The position numbers and the translations under genes were made by a program. The notes beneath the pieces were generated by a model. It was not told the origin of the DNA and did no database searches. It saw only the letters and a program-made list of their open reading frames with translations. From Rotaria sp. Silwood1 (Eukaryota; Rotifera; Eurotatoria; Philodinida; Philodinidae), in contig CAJNOP010000009.1 of assembly GCA_905250075.1 (NCBI GenBank), positions 477,150 through 541,149 on the forward strand: DNA of 64,000 bases, given 5' to 3'. Shown in pieces: positions 22,753 through 35,661 of this stretch; positions within the stretch are counted from its first letter, which is position 1; each line of letters begins with the position of its first letter.

Positions 22753-25261
22753 ATTTTTTAGTTTAAGAACTTAAAACCATCGAAAAGAAAAAAAAAAAAA
22801 AGAAACAAGTAAATTGAAGTCAACAATGAACTTGAGAGAGTGATTGATACACTAATCTACATAGTCTTCCTCTTCTTCGTTTGTCGAAAGAGTAACAACA
22901 GAAAGAATGGATGGTCAACATTTTTTTTTTTCTTGCGAGCTAAGAAAATAACTGGCAATAGATGTCAGACAATACCTGATAGCTAATCTCTTTCTTTATA
23001 AAATTTAATCTCTAAAATAAATACTAAAAATAAAGCTTATTCAAGAAAGAATAAAAAAAACAGTAATATAGTAACAAGATTATATGTTATGATGTATCAG
23101 TAGAATAATGTTTTCTACCTAAGTGAACGAGAATTGAAAGGAAAGAAAAATAAATGACATATTTTTGACTTAAATGATCTGTAGTAATAAATATTAGAAT
23201 CTTCTAAAAAGCTTAGGTTAAAAGAATGCGTATTTCATTATATAATCGATTTTTCTTAAAAAAAAAAAACAAAAATAAAGTTTTAATTCTTTTAGAGCTT
23301 GAGTAACTCAATAAAATTTGAGTTTCGTTTTCTTTTTTTGAACAATTTTATTGTAGATTACGAATCTGACTAAACAAAGACTCATGAAAAAACAAAACAA
23401 ATGAAACCTTATCCAATTTTTTTCATATTATATTTCTCTTGAACATTGGGATAGACTTCTTTGTAAATATAACTTTTATTTGATATAATATCGTTTACTA
23501 ACATTTTTTATATATAGTGACGGATATAAGTTTAGAGCAGTTGTATTATTTTTTGTAGTTTTCGCCTTTTCGATAATAATAGTGAGTAAGAATCTGAGAA
23601 AAGCATTTGTGTAACTGAAAGAAGTATCTATTTGAATTGATAGATCAGAAGACAAGACGCTAACGAAACTACTTGTATGAAGGTTCCTAAAGCTAACTTT
23701 CTGGTTGCTATTCGACGCTTCTGGGAAAATATGTTATTTGATAGAGTAGGATGAGACGACTCCAATCTCTTCATGATTTTCTTTTCCTTTCGCTTAATTG
23801 AAAGTTTCCTTGTTTTTGTCATGATTGACACTTCAGGGTCTTCTGTAAACATCAAAATTTTCAACGAATGTCAGCAAGTTGATTTAGAAGATCTTGATTT
23901 TTCGCAGGTTTACATCTAAGCAATTTTGCTGAAATCTACGGGTCTATCAATCCTAATTGAGAATCTTTTCAACTTCGCAAAACTTTTGTTCCCTATTCTA
24001 ACTGTACATAAATAATAGATTGTCTTAATTATTTTATTTCCTATGATTGAAATTTATCGAATAATAGATTGCGTGACTTTCATACGATGCTACACTTGTC
24101 AATGTGTCTCTATTCAAAATATATTCATATTTAATGCATAAACTAGATTAATTAAAATAGTCCTCAGAGTCCCTAGAATTGTTAAACTAGAGAATGATCT
24201 TATCGATATATTCATATCGATTTGAATTTTTAATTAATTGTACGAAAATAAAATCAATAGTATTTCATATTTCTTACGTGTGCTAAATGAAAATTTCAGT
24301 TGTCGTAGTTTTTTTTTTTAATAATTTTCTCGCTTCAAAAACACAAAAGACAGACAAGTCATGAAGAAAAATTGCAACTAGAAGTTTTTGACATGATGAA
24401 TAATGCTGTATTGAGCACGACAAGACAGCACACAAAAAAAAAACGATATGTCATGGGAAAACGTTCAGTGATAGTAATCATTATTCCAAAAAGAAAACAA
24501 TACAATTATATATTTTCAACATTCTTTGAAAGAGACACGAACTTGAACGTTAAATTGATGAAGCTGATAATCAAGACGACAGAATATATCTATAGAAATG
24601 AATCTAATTTAGGTTATTTTGTACTATATGATGTGATAGTTCCATATATTAATTCTACAAAAGTTTATGTGTTCAAAAAATAGGAAAAAAAAAACCTTAT
24701 GTTATAATCTTCTTAGAAGATTACGTCAATTATCAATTTGTATTTACTTATGATTTAGTTTTTTTTTTACTTTTTATTTTATCATTATCTCTTTTTCAAA
24801 TATGAATTACACAAAACAATTATTCTGACGATTAGAAACAGCCTAATATTATATTAACTTTCATGAACTTTTTGTCCTAATGCGTCATTTTCTCTACTAA
24901 TTCTACTGTTTTATATCGTCTAAGACTTGAATAAAAAATTTAATTTGACTATTGTACTTTGTACATTTTGTTTTGTTTTTTTGTTCAATGAAAATTCATT
25001 AAATTATGCCGAATTATGTATATCATAGGAAGCAATATACACATATTTTATTGATTAAATTTCTTTTTTTTGTTTTCTTTCTTACATACAATACACAAAT
25101 AGATGCAATGAGAGTGCATTTTGAAAAACGAACAAAAAAAAAAATAAAATAAAATAGAAGTTTATATGCATATGAGAAACATATGTATAAAAGATGAATG
25201 ACATTTATTCGATACTCGAAATAATGGTTATATTGAAGAAAATAAGGAATGTTGGAAAATT
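22753..25261. other. Intergenic region, no gene seen
   Basis: AT-rich region between the Shc start and the complexin stop. Two frames (23628-23864 minus, 24372-24683 plus) are open but have no family resemblance, and the second lacks an ATG start. No gene is supported. Confidence 0.55.
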
Positions 25262-27843
25262 TTATTTCCACGGTAATTTAAATGGCAATTTATCGGTTAT
25301 TGTATTTAATGCATTTGTTGCCATTTTAACTGGATCAAAACCTAGAGATAAGTAAAAATAATATATTAAAATATAAATGAAAATATAAAACTTACTATCA
25401 TCATCGTCGGGTAATGGAATAGGTCCTTTTTTGTCTGCTGTCAAACGTCCTTCGCATGGTGGTGGTAATGCAACTGATTCTTCTTTTTTTTTAATATTAT
25501 ACTAAACAAAAAGAAAAAGAAAATCATAAAAGAATGATTCAACTATTTTTCTTATTTATAACATATATTTATCAATACAAAAAGAATGATGTTAAATGAA
25601 AAATCTCATGATTATATTTACTATAAATCTTACTAATAATAGACTTTGACTATAAATCTTGTTGAGACTATTAATATATATATATATATATATAAATATA
25701 TTTCGAAAAAAAAACAATAATAGACATCCGTTAAGAATTCAATTATTGGAAATAAATATTCGAGCAAAGCAAGTGCTTTCTTCAAAAAAGAAAAAAAAAA
25801 GTTATAAATCTCTTATATTTCTTATCAATATTGTTAAAAGTCGTCAATTTAAAATAAAAATTAGCAAAATTTCAATCATATCGTGACATTCATAAACAGA
25901 GGCCTATCAAATTCATTGAATAATTATATCCCAAGAGGCCTCTTTTAATGACAGTTTTATCTGTGTTTTTTTTTTCCTAACTAACATCGATATCTACTTT
26001 TTCATTTAAATATTAATCTTGACTTAGCAAAAAAATAAAAAAGAATTTTTCTCTTTGAAAAATTTACTTTTTCTCTAATAGCTTGTCGAACTTCTTCTCG
26101 TTGACGTTCCATTTTAGCATACTTGGCATCACGTTTTTCTTCGGCTTCACGTCGAGCTTCAGCAACCTAAAAATATATTAGACGTTTTTTTTGTTTTTCT
26201 TTAATTCATGTAAAATATGAACGTCTTATTAGTAAATTTAACAATTACAATTATCCTGTGTATTCGAGAATAAAATAGATCACATTCATGTTAATTATTG
26301 GTTGATCATCATATTTTACTTACCGCCGGTGATTCCACCATACTCTTACGACGAGGAGTTGTCGGTGTAGGTGATGGTGATGATGGTGTTGATTTTGTAA
26401 ATAATGGTACAAATGAAAGTCGTCGAGTAGTATTTGATGAAGGGGCAGATAGAAATAATGCATTCACATTTAACTTATCCATACTTAAGACTTATTTGTA
26501 TACCACAAAAGAAAAATTGAATAATTATTGTTTTGTTTTCTATCAAAATCAAACGAATGTTTAAAGTTGATGAAACTATTAGAAAGATTGATAATGATGA
26601 TGATAGAGTAGTGAATGATAAGAATTGTGTTTATGTTAGAAAAAAAGAAAATGTCACTCATTGAGCGTTCACTTAAAAAAAAAAAAAGACGAAGAAGAAG
26701 AGAAGAAGAGAGACAGAAAAAAAAACATCAAAATGGAGAGAATAAGACAAGAAGAAAAGGGGGGGAGAGAAGCAAAAACAAAAATAAGACTAAGTTAGTA
26801 TGATACCATGTTGATCTTTAGTGAACCAATACATTTTGACTATTTGTCACTTGTGAAGTTAAGAGGTTTATTGAAGAAAAAAAGAAAAAATGGGAAGAAA
26901 TAAGTGACAAATAATATGTGCATGGACAATCAACAAGATAAGATCGAACTATAAGAATCATTGATGCTTCAACCGAGCAAAAATAACCATTGAAAATACC
27001 TAGTAATAACCTACATATGAATCCTGATAAAAAAATAAAATAGATGAGTCTAGTAGACGTATTTTCTTCTCATGTTTCTTATTCAAGATGACAAAAAAAT
27101 GTTAATTATTGAACAGATTCTTTGACAACAATAATAATAATAATAGTAAAATTGATTATGACAAACAACACAAGCAAAAAAGACATACATACACACTCAT
27201 ATATATATATATAAACAAGTTCATTTTACCTCAGGATCTTCTTCATCATTACCACCATCTTTTTTATCGCCATCACCACCAGTCAATTCTTCAAGTTGAA
27301 AAAAAAAACAAAATCATTAAAGCATAAAAATACCAATATGATCTCATATTGACTCATCTTTATTTCAATATAAATTGATGGTAAACATTCAATAATTTCT
27401 TTCGGGGATTTTTTTGTGTTCTTGAAAAATTAACTTATTAATCCTATCTCTATCGAAGATGTCACTACCATCGAATCATTTACTTCGAATTTTGTATGTA
27501 TATATTAGAACTTCTAAATTAACTATTATATTGTCAAGTCAACTATTAAAAATTACTATTCGAATGAGCATGATTGATGAGGTAACAGTGGATAGTCAAG
27601 CAATAAAAAAAAAATAAAACATAACTTCGAGGTTGCTTGTCGCATTTCTTAGTTCTATCTACTATTCTCTAGTGAATTTAAGTATGCTAAAGACAGATAG
27701 ATGCTTACATTCAGTGAGGCAGTATTAATTGACTGCAACGTGCGACATCATAACAATATGAAAAATTCTGTTTTCTTTAATAACCTACCTTTAACTTTAT
27801 CTAGTTGAGAACCCATCATTTGTTTCATAATAAATGAAGCCAT
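25262..27843 (-). CDS. cpx: Complexin
   Basis: Five exons: 27789-27843, 27230-27288, 26068-26166, 25396-25501, 25262-25341 (132 aa, the usual complexin size). Complexins clamp and activate SNARE complexes during synaptic vesicle fusion. The N-terminus MASFIMKQMMGSQLDKVK matches the complexin start. It is followed by an acidic Gly/Asp segment and the accessory and central helix (REAEEKRDAKYAKMERQREE) that binds the SNARE bundle. The invariant REKYNIKKKEE runs across the exon 3/4 junction. The C-terminus (MATNALNTITDKLPFKLPWK) is an amphipathic membrane-binding helix rather than a CAAX prenylation motif. An alternative first exon lies at 26324-26482. Confidence 0.92.
26324..26482 (-). CDS. Alternative first coding exon of complexin
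   Basis: An ATG at 26482 opens 53 codons ending at a consensus GTAAGT donor in phase 0. The phase matches the complexin central-helix exon (top 26166), to which the normal exon 2 also splices in phase 0. It codes a Ser/Pro/Thr-rich tail (for example TPSSPSPTPTTPRRKS) in place of the conserved complexin N-terminus and acidic segment. Used as an internal exon it would hit a stop from the nearby acceptors, so it is a first exon. The SPxP and RRKS sites suggest kinase control, which is inference. Confidence 0.55.
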
Positions 27844-29506
27844 GATAATTTTTAAATTATGTACAGATCAATAAATACGACAAATTAATATATAACTACA
27901 AAAATAAAAATAAAAATAAAAATAAAAATAAAACCTAGTATGAACATGTGTATTTATTAATGGACGCATCTAGCGAAGTCGCTATGCCTATTTGAAGGAG
28001 TGGCAAAAGATCTCTTCGTTCATTATATTAAGTTTTTTTCTGTCGTCGTATTTTCTTTTTTTCCATTCTTCTTTTCTCGCTATTGCTATTAGTATTTCTA
28101 CCGCTGATAGCACGATAGTGTGTTCCTTTTTGACTTGCTGTTTCAATGTTATTTGTGTAAAGGACTGTCTTTGCTCTTGTTTGGTTCTCTTCACATTCCA
28201 TAACCAACAATATTCCTGTAAATATATGAGAACATAGCTCTTTTCTGATCATCGTAACGAAAAAAAAAGCAACAGCTCTAGCGAAGAAAAAATATGAACA
28301 AAAAGAGAAAAAAATGAGTCTACATCTATTTTATTACACGATTAACTATGTCTCCTATGTCATGATATTTGTTTACACAAAGAAAAAAAAAATATATGCA
28401 GAGAATACTTTGGTTTTTTTTTGCTTATTGTTTTGCGATATATATAATCAATCAAGCGTATGAAAATGTATTCATAGATGCCAATGAAGCAAAAGCATTC
28501 TTTAAAATCTACTTAGTAAGACTTATTTCTTCTTTTTGCTAATCCGAATATTTCTCGAGAAAATAAAGAAAGATTAACACAATGAAAATAATGTGTATCT
28601 CTGAAATATATGTATCAAATTCTATCTATTGAAATCTGAATGCTTGATTATGACAAAATAATAAAAGACTATCTTTTTTTTTTTTTTTTTTACTAAAGAG
28701 GGAGAAATAATGAAAGGCGGAGCAATGTGCCAGAAAAAACGGGCAGAAAAAATGATGGGATAAAAAAATGGAATTGAAAAACATTGATTGGTGGACAACG
28801 AATTACGAATCTATCAAGACCATTTATAGAGGTCCTGCGTTCTCAATGATCATATTTTTTCAATTAAAATAGAAAAAAAAACGTCGCTTGAATCAATGTT
28901 AATATCTAATCGATCTGTCAAAAATAAAATCAGGAATATAAATCATGTACACCTCAGTCATTTATAAAATTGCTCGGTGCATTACGCTGTTAGCTCGGTT
29001 TCTCTTTTTTTTCTCTTCATTTAAAAAATACTAGTTTGTAGAAAAAAAAACAAAACTGAGCTTGACAAAACACCGACGGAAAGTTTCTTTTTTTGAGATT
29101 GTCTGATCGATAAGATCAGAAAATAGAAAGAGAAAAAAAAACTAGTGTGAAAGACATTTGATCATAGAAAAAAATTGCATTGTATGTCAAACTACTCCTT
29201 TCTTTTTTTCTTCTTTTCAACATCGACGGGTGCAATGTGGCCGCCGTCGATTCTGCTACTATTATGAATCAAAAAGATTTTCTTTTTTTTTTGTTGCTTG
29301 TGCTCAGATCCGATTGTCTCGTGTAATAACGTACGATTTTACGTCAAGTAGAAAAAAAAAAAAGTAATCAACAAAAACAACAAAATAAAGAGAAAAGCAT
29401 GTAATTTATATTTTTAATATTTACTTATACTCAAAATAAAGTGTAAAAATAATAAAAAAACATTTTTTTTTTGTTGTTTTTCGGTTCTGTATAATAACTG
29501 TACTGT
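27844..29506. other. Intergenic region upstream of complexin
   Basis: No gene is seen. It starts with an AAAAT pentanucleotide run and contains long A and T tracts and short frames made from them. It separates the complexin start from the stop of the ciliary protein gene. Confidence 0.6.
27900..27934. repeat. AAAAT pentanucleotide repeat
   Basis: About six to seven units of AAAAT/AAATA, 57 bp upstream of the complexin start codon. Confidence 0.9.
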
Positions 29507-30057
29507 TTAATCAAAGCCTTCAACAGGCCATTTGAACTTTTTATGTAAAGATTCTTGTCCGCGTGTATATTTGCCATATTTTTCCAATGTACAATTTTTA
29601 TCTGCTGTTCGCCAACCAATTAAACTACTTGTTGTCATTGGTAGCGGTCTTGGAGATGGACTAACTGTAACATGTTGTTGTGGTTGTTCTTTAATATGTT
29701 TAGTCTCAGTTGTTGAAGGAAAATTAGTACGAGCAAGTGAAGTTCTTGATGATCGTTTTGGATCGTATGATGAAGTCTATTGAATATTTAATCATTTGAT
29801 TAATAATTTAAAAGAAAATTTAAACTATACTTGAGGTTGAACCTCATTAAGAAAACCCCATTTTTGATCATGAATTTTTTGTGCTGTATCAATTTTCGAT
29901 ATATGATCTTTCCTTGAAAGTATTTAAATTATATTACAAGTATATGTCTATATGTATATAAGAAAGAATTGATTAAATCATATTACCAGATAAGATCTTT
30001 GACAACATAAGATTTTTTATCATTGTATTGATCAGTTCGTCTTGTCGATGTTGCCAT
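29507..30057 (-). CDS. CIMIP1: CIMIP1/C20orf85-like ciliary microtubule inner protein
   Basis: Three exons: 29987-30057, 29831-29912, 29507-29776 (140 aa). The order of short conserved blocks follows the C20orf85/CIMIP1 family: VVKDLIWKDHISK at the start, KWGFLNE in the middle, a Pro-rich SPSPRPLPMTTSSLIGWRTA block, and a short KFKWPVEGFD end. The family lies inside the doublet microtubules of motile cilia. Length matches the human protein (about 137 aa). No signal peptide or membrane segment. The gene stands head to head with GTP cyclohydrolase I, 787 bp apart. Identification rests on short motifs in a small protein. Confidence 0.75.
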
Positions 30058-30844
30058 CTTATTCTTTCAATGCTGCATACAATAATAACTAACAATAGAA
30101 TCAATGTAAAATATAACCGAAAAAGAAAGAAGAAAAAGAAAACTCCTACGGAGCAAACGAACGACAGAAATTGCTGTATGTCAACAGAACAATAGTAATG
30201 ACAAGGGAATACTATAGGCTTTTTTAAATGTTAAAAGTAAATGGAATCAATGCAAGAAGAAAAAGCATAGATATATAAAAAATTATGTGATTGAACAAAA
30301 AGAAAACCAGAAAGAAAAAAGAGTCTAGGCCATCTGATTAACTTCTTGTCTATAAATATATATAAATCAAAAGTTTGCTGTTTCTCTATGATTTTCTGTG
30401 TCGTTTGTTCTTATCACAAAGAAATAAAAATTGCTCGTCTCTATTAACCAATGTGTACCATGAACGTTACAGAATATGGTATGTTTTATCAAGATAAAGA
30501 TGACTCTCTTTCTTCATGTCAATCATTTTCATATACTTATCAATAGACAAAATTCCCACAGAGAAACATACAAAAGAGAATAAAGAAAAAGAGAATAAAT
30601 TTTAATGTTTTATCAATACCATTAGGGTCCCGTCATCGTCTGTTGACAGTTTTCGATTTGTCTTGTCGTCGTTATGGCTTCCGCCTTCGTTTATCTTAGA
30701 AAATCACTGAAGAAAAAAAAAAAAAGAAAAAAAATGCATAACAAAAAAGGCATGAGAGCAACTATGATAAATCGAATCGTTATTAAAGCAGTAGTCAACA
30801 GTAGCCATTAGTTGAACTATAACGTCTATAAACTAGTACGAATA
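30058..30844. promoter_or_regulatory. Shared upstream region of two divergent genes
   Basis: 787 bp between the divergent starts of the ciliary protein (30057, minus) and GTP cyclohydrolase I (30845, plus). It must hold both promoters. No specific element could be recognised; it is AT-rich with several A and T tracts. Confidence 0.4.
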
Positions 30845-32207
30845 ATGGCATCGCAACAATCAGATGATGATATCTTTCTTGAGTCACCCATAAATAAAAA
30901 TTATCGATTCTTTTCAGCAACATCACCTAAATCAATAACAACAAAACGTAATCATGAATCACCATGTAAAAAATGTCATACCATTGTCTTTGTTTTATTT
31001 GTATTAAATATATTTTTTAACTTTTATTAATTATTGTTGTTGTTTGTTTGTTTAACTAGACGATACCGTAAGTCCATTGTTACGTCAAACAAAATCAATA
31101 TCATTATCAGTACAAGAAAATGGTGAAAATGAACGAACTCCACATTATCGTCGTCGACCAAGTGTACTCGATGAAAAAGCATTACGTGAAGCTGATACGG
31201 AATCAGTTCGTGAACAACGTATTAATGCTATTAGTCGAAGTTATCAAGGTATTTTAGAAAGTATTGGTGAAGATCCATTACGACAAGGTAGAATGTTATT
31301 TTCTTCTTCTTTACTTATTTTTTCAAATGTTAATATGGTTTTTACTTAAAGGCCTTCTCAAGACACCAAAACGTGCTGCTGAAGTATGTAGAAAATGTTA
31401 ATATGAATGTAATAAGAAGAAGCAGAAGAAGAAAAGAAAAGAATAATCTAATGGATTTATTTCCTTTATAAAAGATGAAATCAATTAATATATATTTCTT
31501 GTTTATAGGCATTGGTTTTTTTTACAAAAGGTTATGAACAAACAATTCGAGATGTTGTTAGCGATGCTATCTTTGATGAAGAATGCGAAAATATGGTCGT
31601 AGTAAAAGAAATTGATATTTATTCTTTATGTGAACATCATATGTATTTTGTTTATTGTTGTGAATACTAATAATAATATCTCTTATTTAGGGTACCCTTT
31701 TTTGGTAAAGTATCTGTTGGTTATTTACCCAATAAACGAGTATTAGGTTTAAGTAAGATAGCAAGGTAATAGATTAATTTGTATCGATATAGAAATCTTT
31801 CAATTTCATTGTTTTATTTACTTTTTCTTTGTAGAATTGTTGAAGTATTTAGTCGACGTTTACAAGGTTTGTAAATGAAAAAAAAAGTGACATTTTTTTT
31901 TGACATTGATATTGTAGTACAAGAACGTTTAACACGACAAATTGCAGAAGCTATTGCCGAAGCAATCGAACCAAGAGGCGTAGCTGTCATAATCGAATGT
32001 CTGTAAGTAATAAAAATAAAACAAAGAAAAGGCACATAAATAAGTAAGTCTTTTTTCTATTTTTTTTTTAGTCATATGTGTATGATTATGCGAGGTGCAC
32101 AAAAAGTTAATTCACGAACAACAACATCAGCAATGCTTGGTGTTTTTCGTGAAGATCCTAAAACTCGCGAAGAATTTTTAACACTTGGTCGTATTAAACC
32201 ATTTTAA
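30845..32207 (+). CDS. GCH1: GTP cyclohydrolase I
   Basis: Eight exons: 30845-30965, 31060-31287, 31352-31383, 31509-31642, 31691-31765, 31835-31866, 31918-32002, 32072-32207 (280 aa). It converts GTP to dihydroneopterin triphosphate, the first step of tetrahydrobiopterin synthesis. The catalytic core is complete: [30 protein letters not shown] (zinc ligands Cys168 and His171), [20 protein letters not shown], the third zinc ligand Cys239 in [12 protein letters not shown], and the C-terminal [10 protein letters not shown]. The first roughly 80 residues are a variable, Ser-rich and basic extension, as in animal enzymes. The ATG at 30845 is the only in-frame ATG near the start. Confidence 0.95.
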
Positions 32208-33085
32208 TATTGACAAACAAATTAATTGTGTTGTTTTTTCTATTATAAAATATTCTTGCGTATTGCCATATTATTCATGACAAAATAAATAATTCTAATC
32301 TATATAGAACGAAGTCTTTTCTAATTTTGTATTAAAAAGAATGTAGGTGTGGTTCTGCTCTTTAGTAACAGTAACACCATTCACTCAAGCAATCTATTAT
32401 AATGCCGACTACTTTTTCCGAACACGATGATGTTGGATTTAACTTAAAATTTCTTAATGGTGTATTAATATTAGTCCCATTAACTCCAATATTAAATTCA
32501 CCATTTATCACCATATGTATTTACATCCGTTGATAAGAGACTCACGTCAGATCAGAGCTGTCATCATGCTAAACGAGACCGATTGATGTTTTTAATTTTT
32601 TGATTGCGCTTAATTCTATAACTATACATTAATGTATCATTCGAATATCAGTTGTCCACCTAATTTATTTTCATATAAATAATATAATAAAAAGTTTTTG
32701 TACGAAATAGCAAATAAAAATAGAGAGACAACCATCACAAAAAATTTATCATTCAAGAAAGACTTAAACCAAGACAATGTTTTAGAAAGAAGAGTTAAAC
32801 GAAAATTTACAACGAAAGAGTAGAGAATAAGTCTTACTTAAAAAAAGAAGAAAATGACATTTACATTTGACAATCAATTTTTACAACAGTACGAACGAAA
32901 AATTTACTATCCAATTGTGGTGTGAGGATGGGCACCTTCTCTTCAGCGGCGTTCACATACTATTCTCAACACCCATCACCCATACCCCTGAATCTAATAT
33001 TATTAACGGAAATAATTTTTTTCTTTCATAGTTCATCAATAATTTAGATACTCTTGATATCAATTGGTACGTAAGTAGTTGATTT
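32208..33085. other. Intergenic region, no gene seen
   Basis: AT-rich; AATAAA near 32284 probably ends the GCH1 transcript. A C-rich stretch (about 32960-32990) stands out from its surroundings. Confidence 0.55.
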
Positions 33086-33522
33086 CTAATCTTTATTTGA
33101 AATGCGAAAAGCATTAACTATATCAGGATAATCGTTTTCTAATTTCACCAATAATTTAGTCATATTAATATCAATTGAAACATTACGTGATATTCTCAAG
33201 AATTGTTTAGAAAGACACTTGGCATCGACTTTTTTATAAGCAACAGAAAATAAATGTTGAGACTATTTTTCATTATCATAGAGTAGAATGAATGATTCTC
33301 TATCTCCCGCAAACAAGATAAAATCCCGTTTACCTTTAAAATTTTGTATCCAGCAATTGATAAGTCCATACTCAGATTTTCATTAAAATATTTTTCATAC
33401 TTTGGATAATAACATTTTCGTGAACATCTTAAGTAAATTTGATAATAATCGGTGGAATGGGGAAACGTGTTATGCAGGTAGAAGAGCTTGTTCCGAAATG
33501 ACACTTTCCATACCGTTTGCAT
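33086..33522 (-). pseudogene. Broken gene of unknown family
   Basis: Coding-like minus-strand sequence runs from about 33522 to a stop at 33086 but changes frame. It opens as MQTVWKVSFRNKLFY, shifts after about 50 codons to a second frame (GLINCWIQNFKGKRDF, then FILFAGDRESFILLYDNEK), meets an in-frame TAG near 33265, and continues in that frame (SQHLFSVAYKKVDAK, then NMTKLLVKLENDYPD) to the final stop. No intron with sensible borders removes both lesions. I do not recognise the family. Codon choice and the run of hydrophobic and charged residues look like former protein. Confidence 0.5.
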
Positions 33523-34214
33523 TAGTATGTAGATCTATTTAACTTTAATTTAATATAAGAGGGTTAGCTTGAGATGACATATTAGTTGTTAGACTGTTTT
33601 TGTTTGCAGGTGCAACTATTTGATGATGATTCGTTTTAATTTTTTTTATTAAACTAGTGTAAATTCATAGCTATTTTCAAAGTTCATTGATCTGATCTCT
33701 TGATTGTGAGTAGCAGTGAATATTGTTGATGATTATCACAATCGATACAATTCATAGATCGAAGACGGTGAAATTGTTGTAACTCGTAAAGAAAAAAGAT
33801 GAATATACTTATTCAGTTTGTTGATGACGATTTGCTCGATTGAATAGTGTGAATCAGCAAAGATAATTTGTCCGTTATATATGCCATTCTCAATAACTAC
33901 CAGTCAATAATGTTGTAATGTCTTTTCACCAAGTAGAAGATTGATCATCAAAAACGAACAGAGGCAACAATTAATTCAAATCACCTCAATTATGTTTGTT
34001 TTTCATTTCTGTTTTGTTTTTGTCAATCTTTTGATACAAATATTTTTCATTAGTTGTTTTGATTTCACAGCGTTATCAACACTATTTCAGGTTTAGATCT
34101 TACTTCTATTTATCTGGTTGTTTCAGATGAATTATAGCATTGATTGTAAAAGACACAGAATAAAAGCTTAAATAGATATGCACATTCTTATTTTTCAAAG
34201 TTTAATGGATAAAC
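33523..34214. other. Intergenic region, no gene seen
   Basis: AT-rich sequence between the broken gene and the foldback element. No open frame worth listing. Confidence 0.5.
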
Positions 34215-34858
34215 TTTCGAAAAAAGGTATTAGTAAAAGATGCTAGCACCCAACTTTCTCAACTTAGGGTCTGCTTACCACTCCACAAGATAGAGGTTCA
34301 CTACCTCAAACTGCAAACATCCACTAACACCCGTTTATTCATTTTCTCATTGGGACTCGAGGAGATCTGTTATACACTAATACCGTCTAACATCCTCTAA
34401 CACCCACTAACACTCATTGAAATCACAGTAACAGCACATTAACACTCAGCAGCATACTGTAGTAACCACTGATCATATTTTGAACAACAAATTTTCCCCA
34501 AACCTCAATATAAAATTTTTGACGTTTCCCTACTACCGGGTCAAAGATTAAAGGTCAAATATCGAATAATAAAGTGAGCCGGAGAATGTGCAAAAGAACT
34601 CGTTAGCGGTGCTAATGGTTACCCTACAGCAAGTTGATGAGTGTTAGTGTGCTGTTACTGTGGTTTCAATGAGTGTTAGTAGATGTTAGGTGGCATTAAT
34701 GTATAATAGATCTCCTCGACTCCCAATGAGAAAATGAATAAACGAGTGTTAGTCGGTGCTTGTAGCTTGAGATAGTAGACCTCTATCTTGTGGAATGGTA
34801 ATCAGGTCCTAAGTTGAGAAAGTTGGGTGTTAGCATTTTTTTCTAATACCTTTCGGAA
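34215..34858. mobile_element. Foldback element with arms of about 250 bp
   Basis: The left arm (about 34215-34475) is the reverse complement of the right arm (about 34610-34858), with scattered mismatches and small indels, around a loop of about 135 bp. Matching landmarks include CCCAACTTTCTCAACTTA, CACAAGATAGAGGT, TTTATTCATTTTCTCATTGG and ACTAACACTCATTGAAA on the left, with their complements in reverse order on the right. The arms contain repeated CTAACAC units. There is no coding capacity. This fits a non-autonomous foldback or MITE-like DNA transposon. I see no clear target-site duplication. RNA from it would form a long hairpin. Confidence 0.8.
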
Positions 34859-35661
34859 AATGTCGGTTTCACGAATAAACACATGATTCTAGAGAAGATT
34901 TCTGCTTTTTGTTCAAATGAAGCGATGCTTGTCACTTCACTTGATTCGGTACGATTAATCTTGTTCACGGTTTTATGATTTTTTTTCTATTTCAAACGAT
35001 AATCTTTTTGAATCCTGAGCATATAGAATCAAATTTTCGATAAAAAGCTTCACTTTTACGATAATAATCAAGACGTAAATTGAAATGTAAAATAAACAAG
35101 GACAAATGCTCAAGTGAGAATTTTGTTTTCATGCAAAGCCATTTGTTGCCCATCATTGATTTTTCATATTCATCTCGTTCATATTACATAAAACTATAGT
35201 AAGACAGCTTTGTTCGAAGCTTAATAAATAGTTTGTATATTTCTGTGTGAATGATTAATCATAATGAGTCTTAAAATAATAATCATAATAATTAGTAATT
35301 GCTTATCTACGTTTCATTCATGAATAGAAGGTTAGGGCGAAAGCGGAATCGTCCGTATGGAACCTGATCTAATTCATCTCTAGAACCAAGCTCAAATCCA
35401 TATCCCACACACTCACATTTACATTCTCTACCTATTTCTTTTATCAAGAGCAATTCGAAAAACTGTCGTTTTCTACATTTGTGAAAGCGGATAGTAATTA
35501 TAAAGAGTTAGTTGGACAAATTCAATATGGAAAGTCTATGCAATTTCTGGCTCACATCATTGTTTAAGCATCATCAAAACTATGCTATTCGAAATAAGGT
35601 CATTACTTCATCTAACATGTTCTCTGCTACATAGTTTCTGTGATTAAAATACTAAGTGCAC
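34859..35661. other. Intergenic region, no gene seen
   Basis: AT-rich sequence between the foldback element and the ADP-ribosyltransferase remnant. A C-rich patch around 35395-35430 resembles those at about 32960 and 38010. Confidence 0.5.

Noticed and set aside
24372-24683. 103-codon plus-strand frame
   Set aside because: No ATG at its start, Lys/Ile-rich composition, no known motif and no splice partner; it fits chance in AT-rich DNA.
26615-26803. Lys/Arg-rich plus-strand frame
   Set aside because: It is translation of an A/G-rich tract in the complexin intron.
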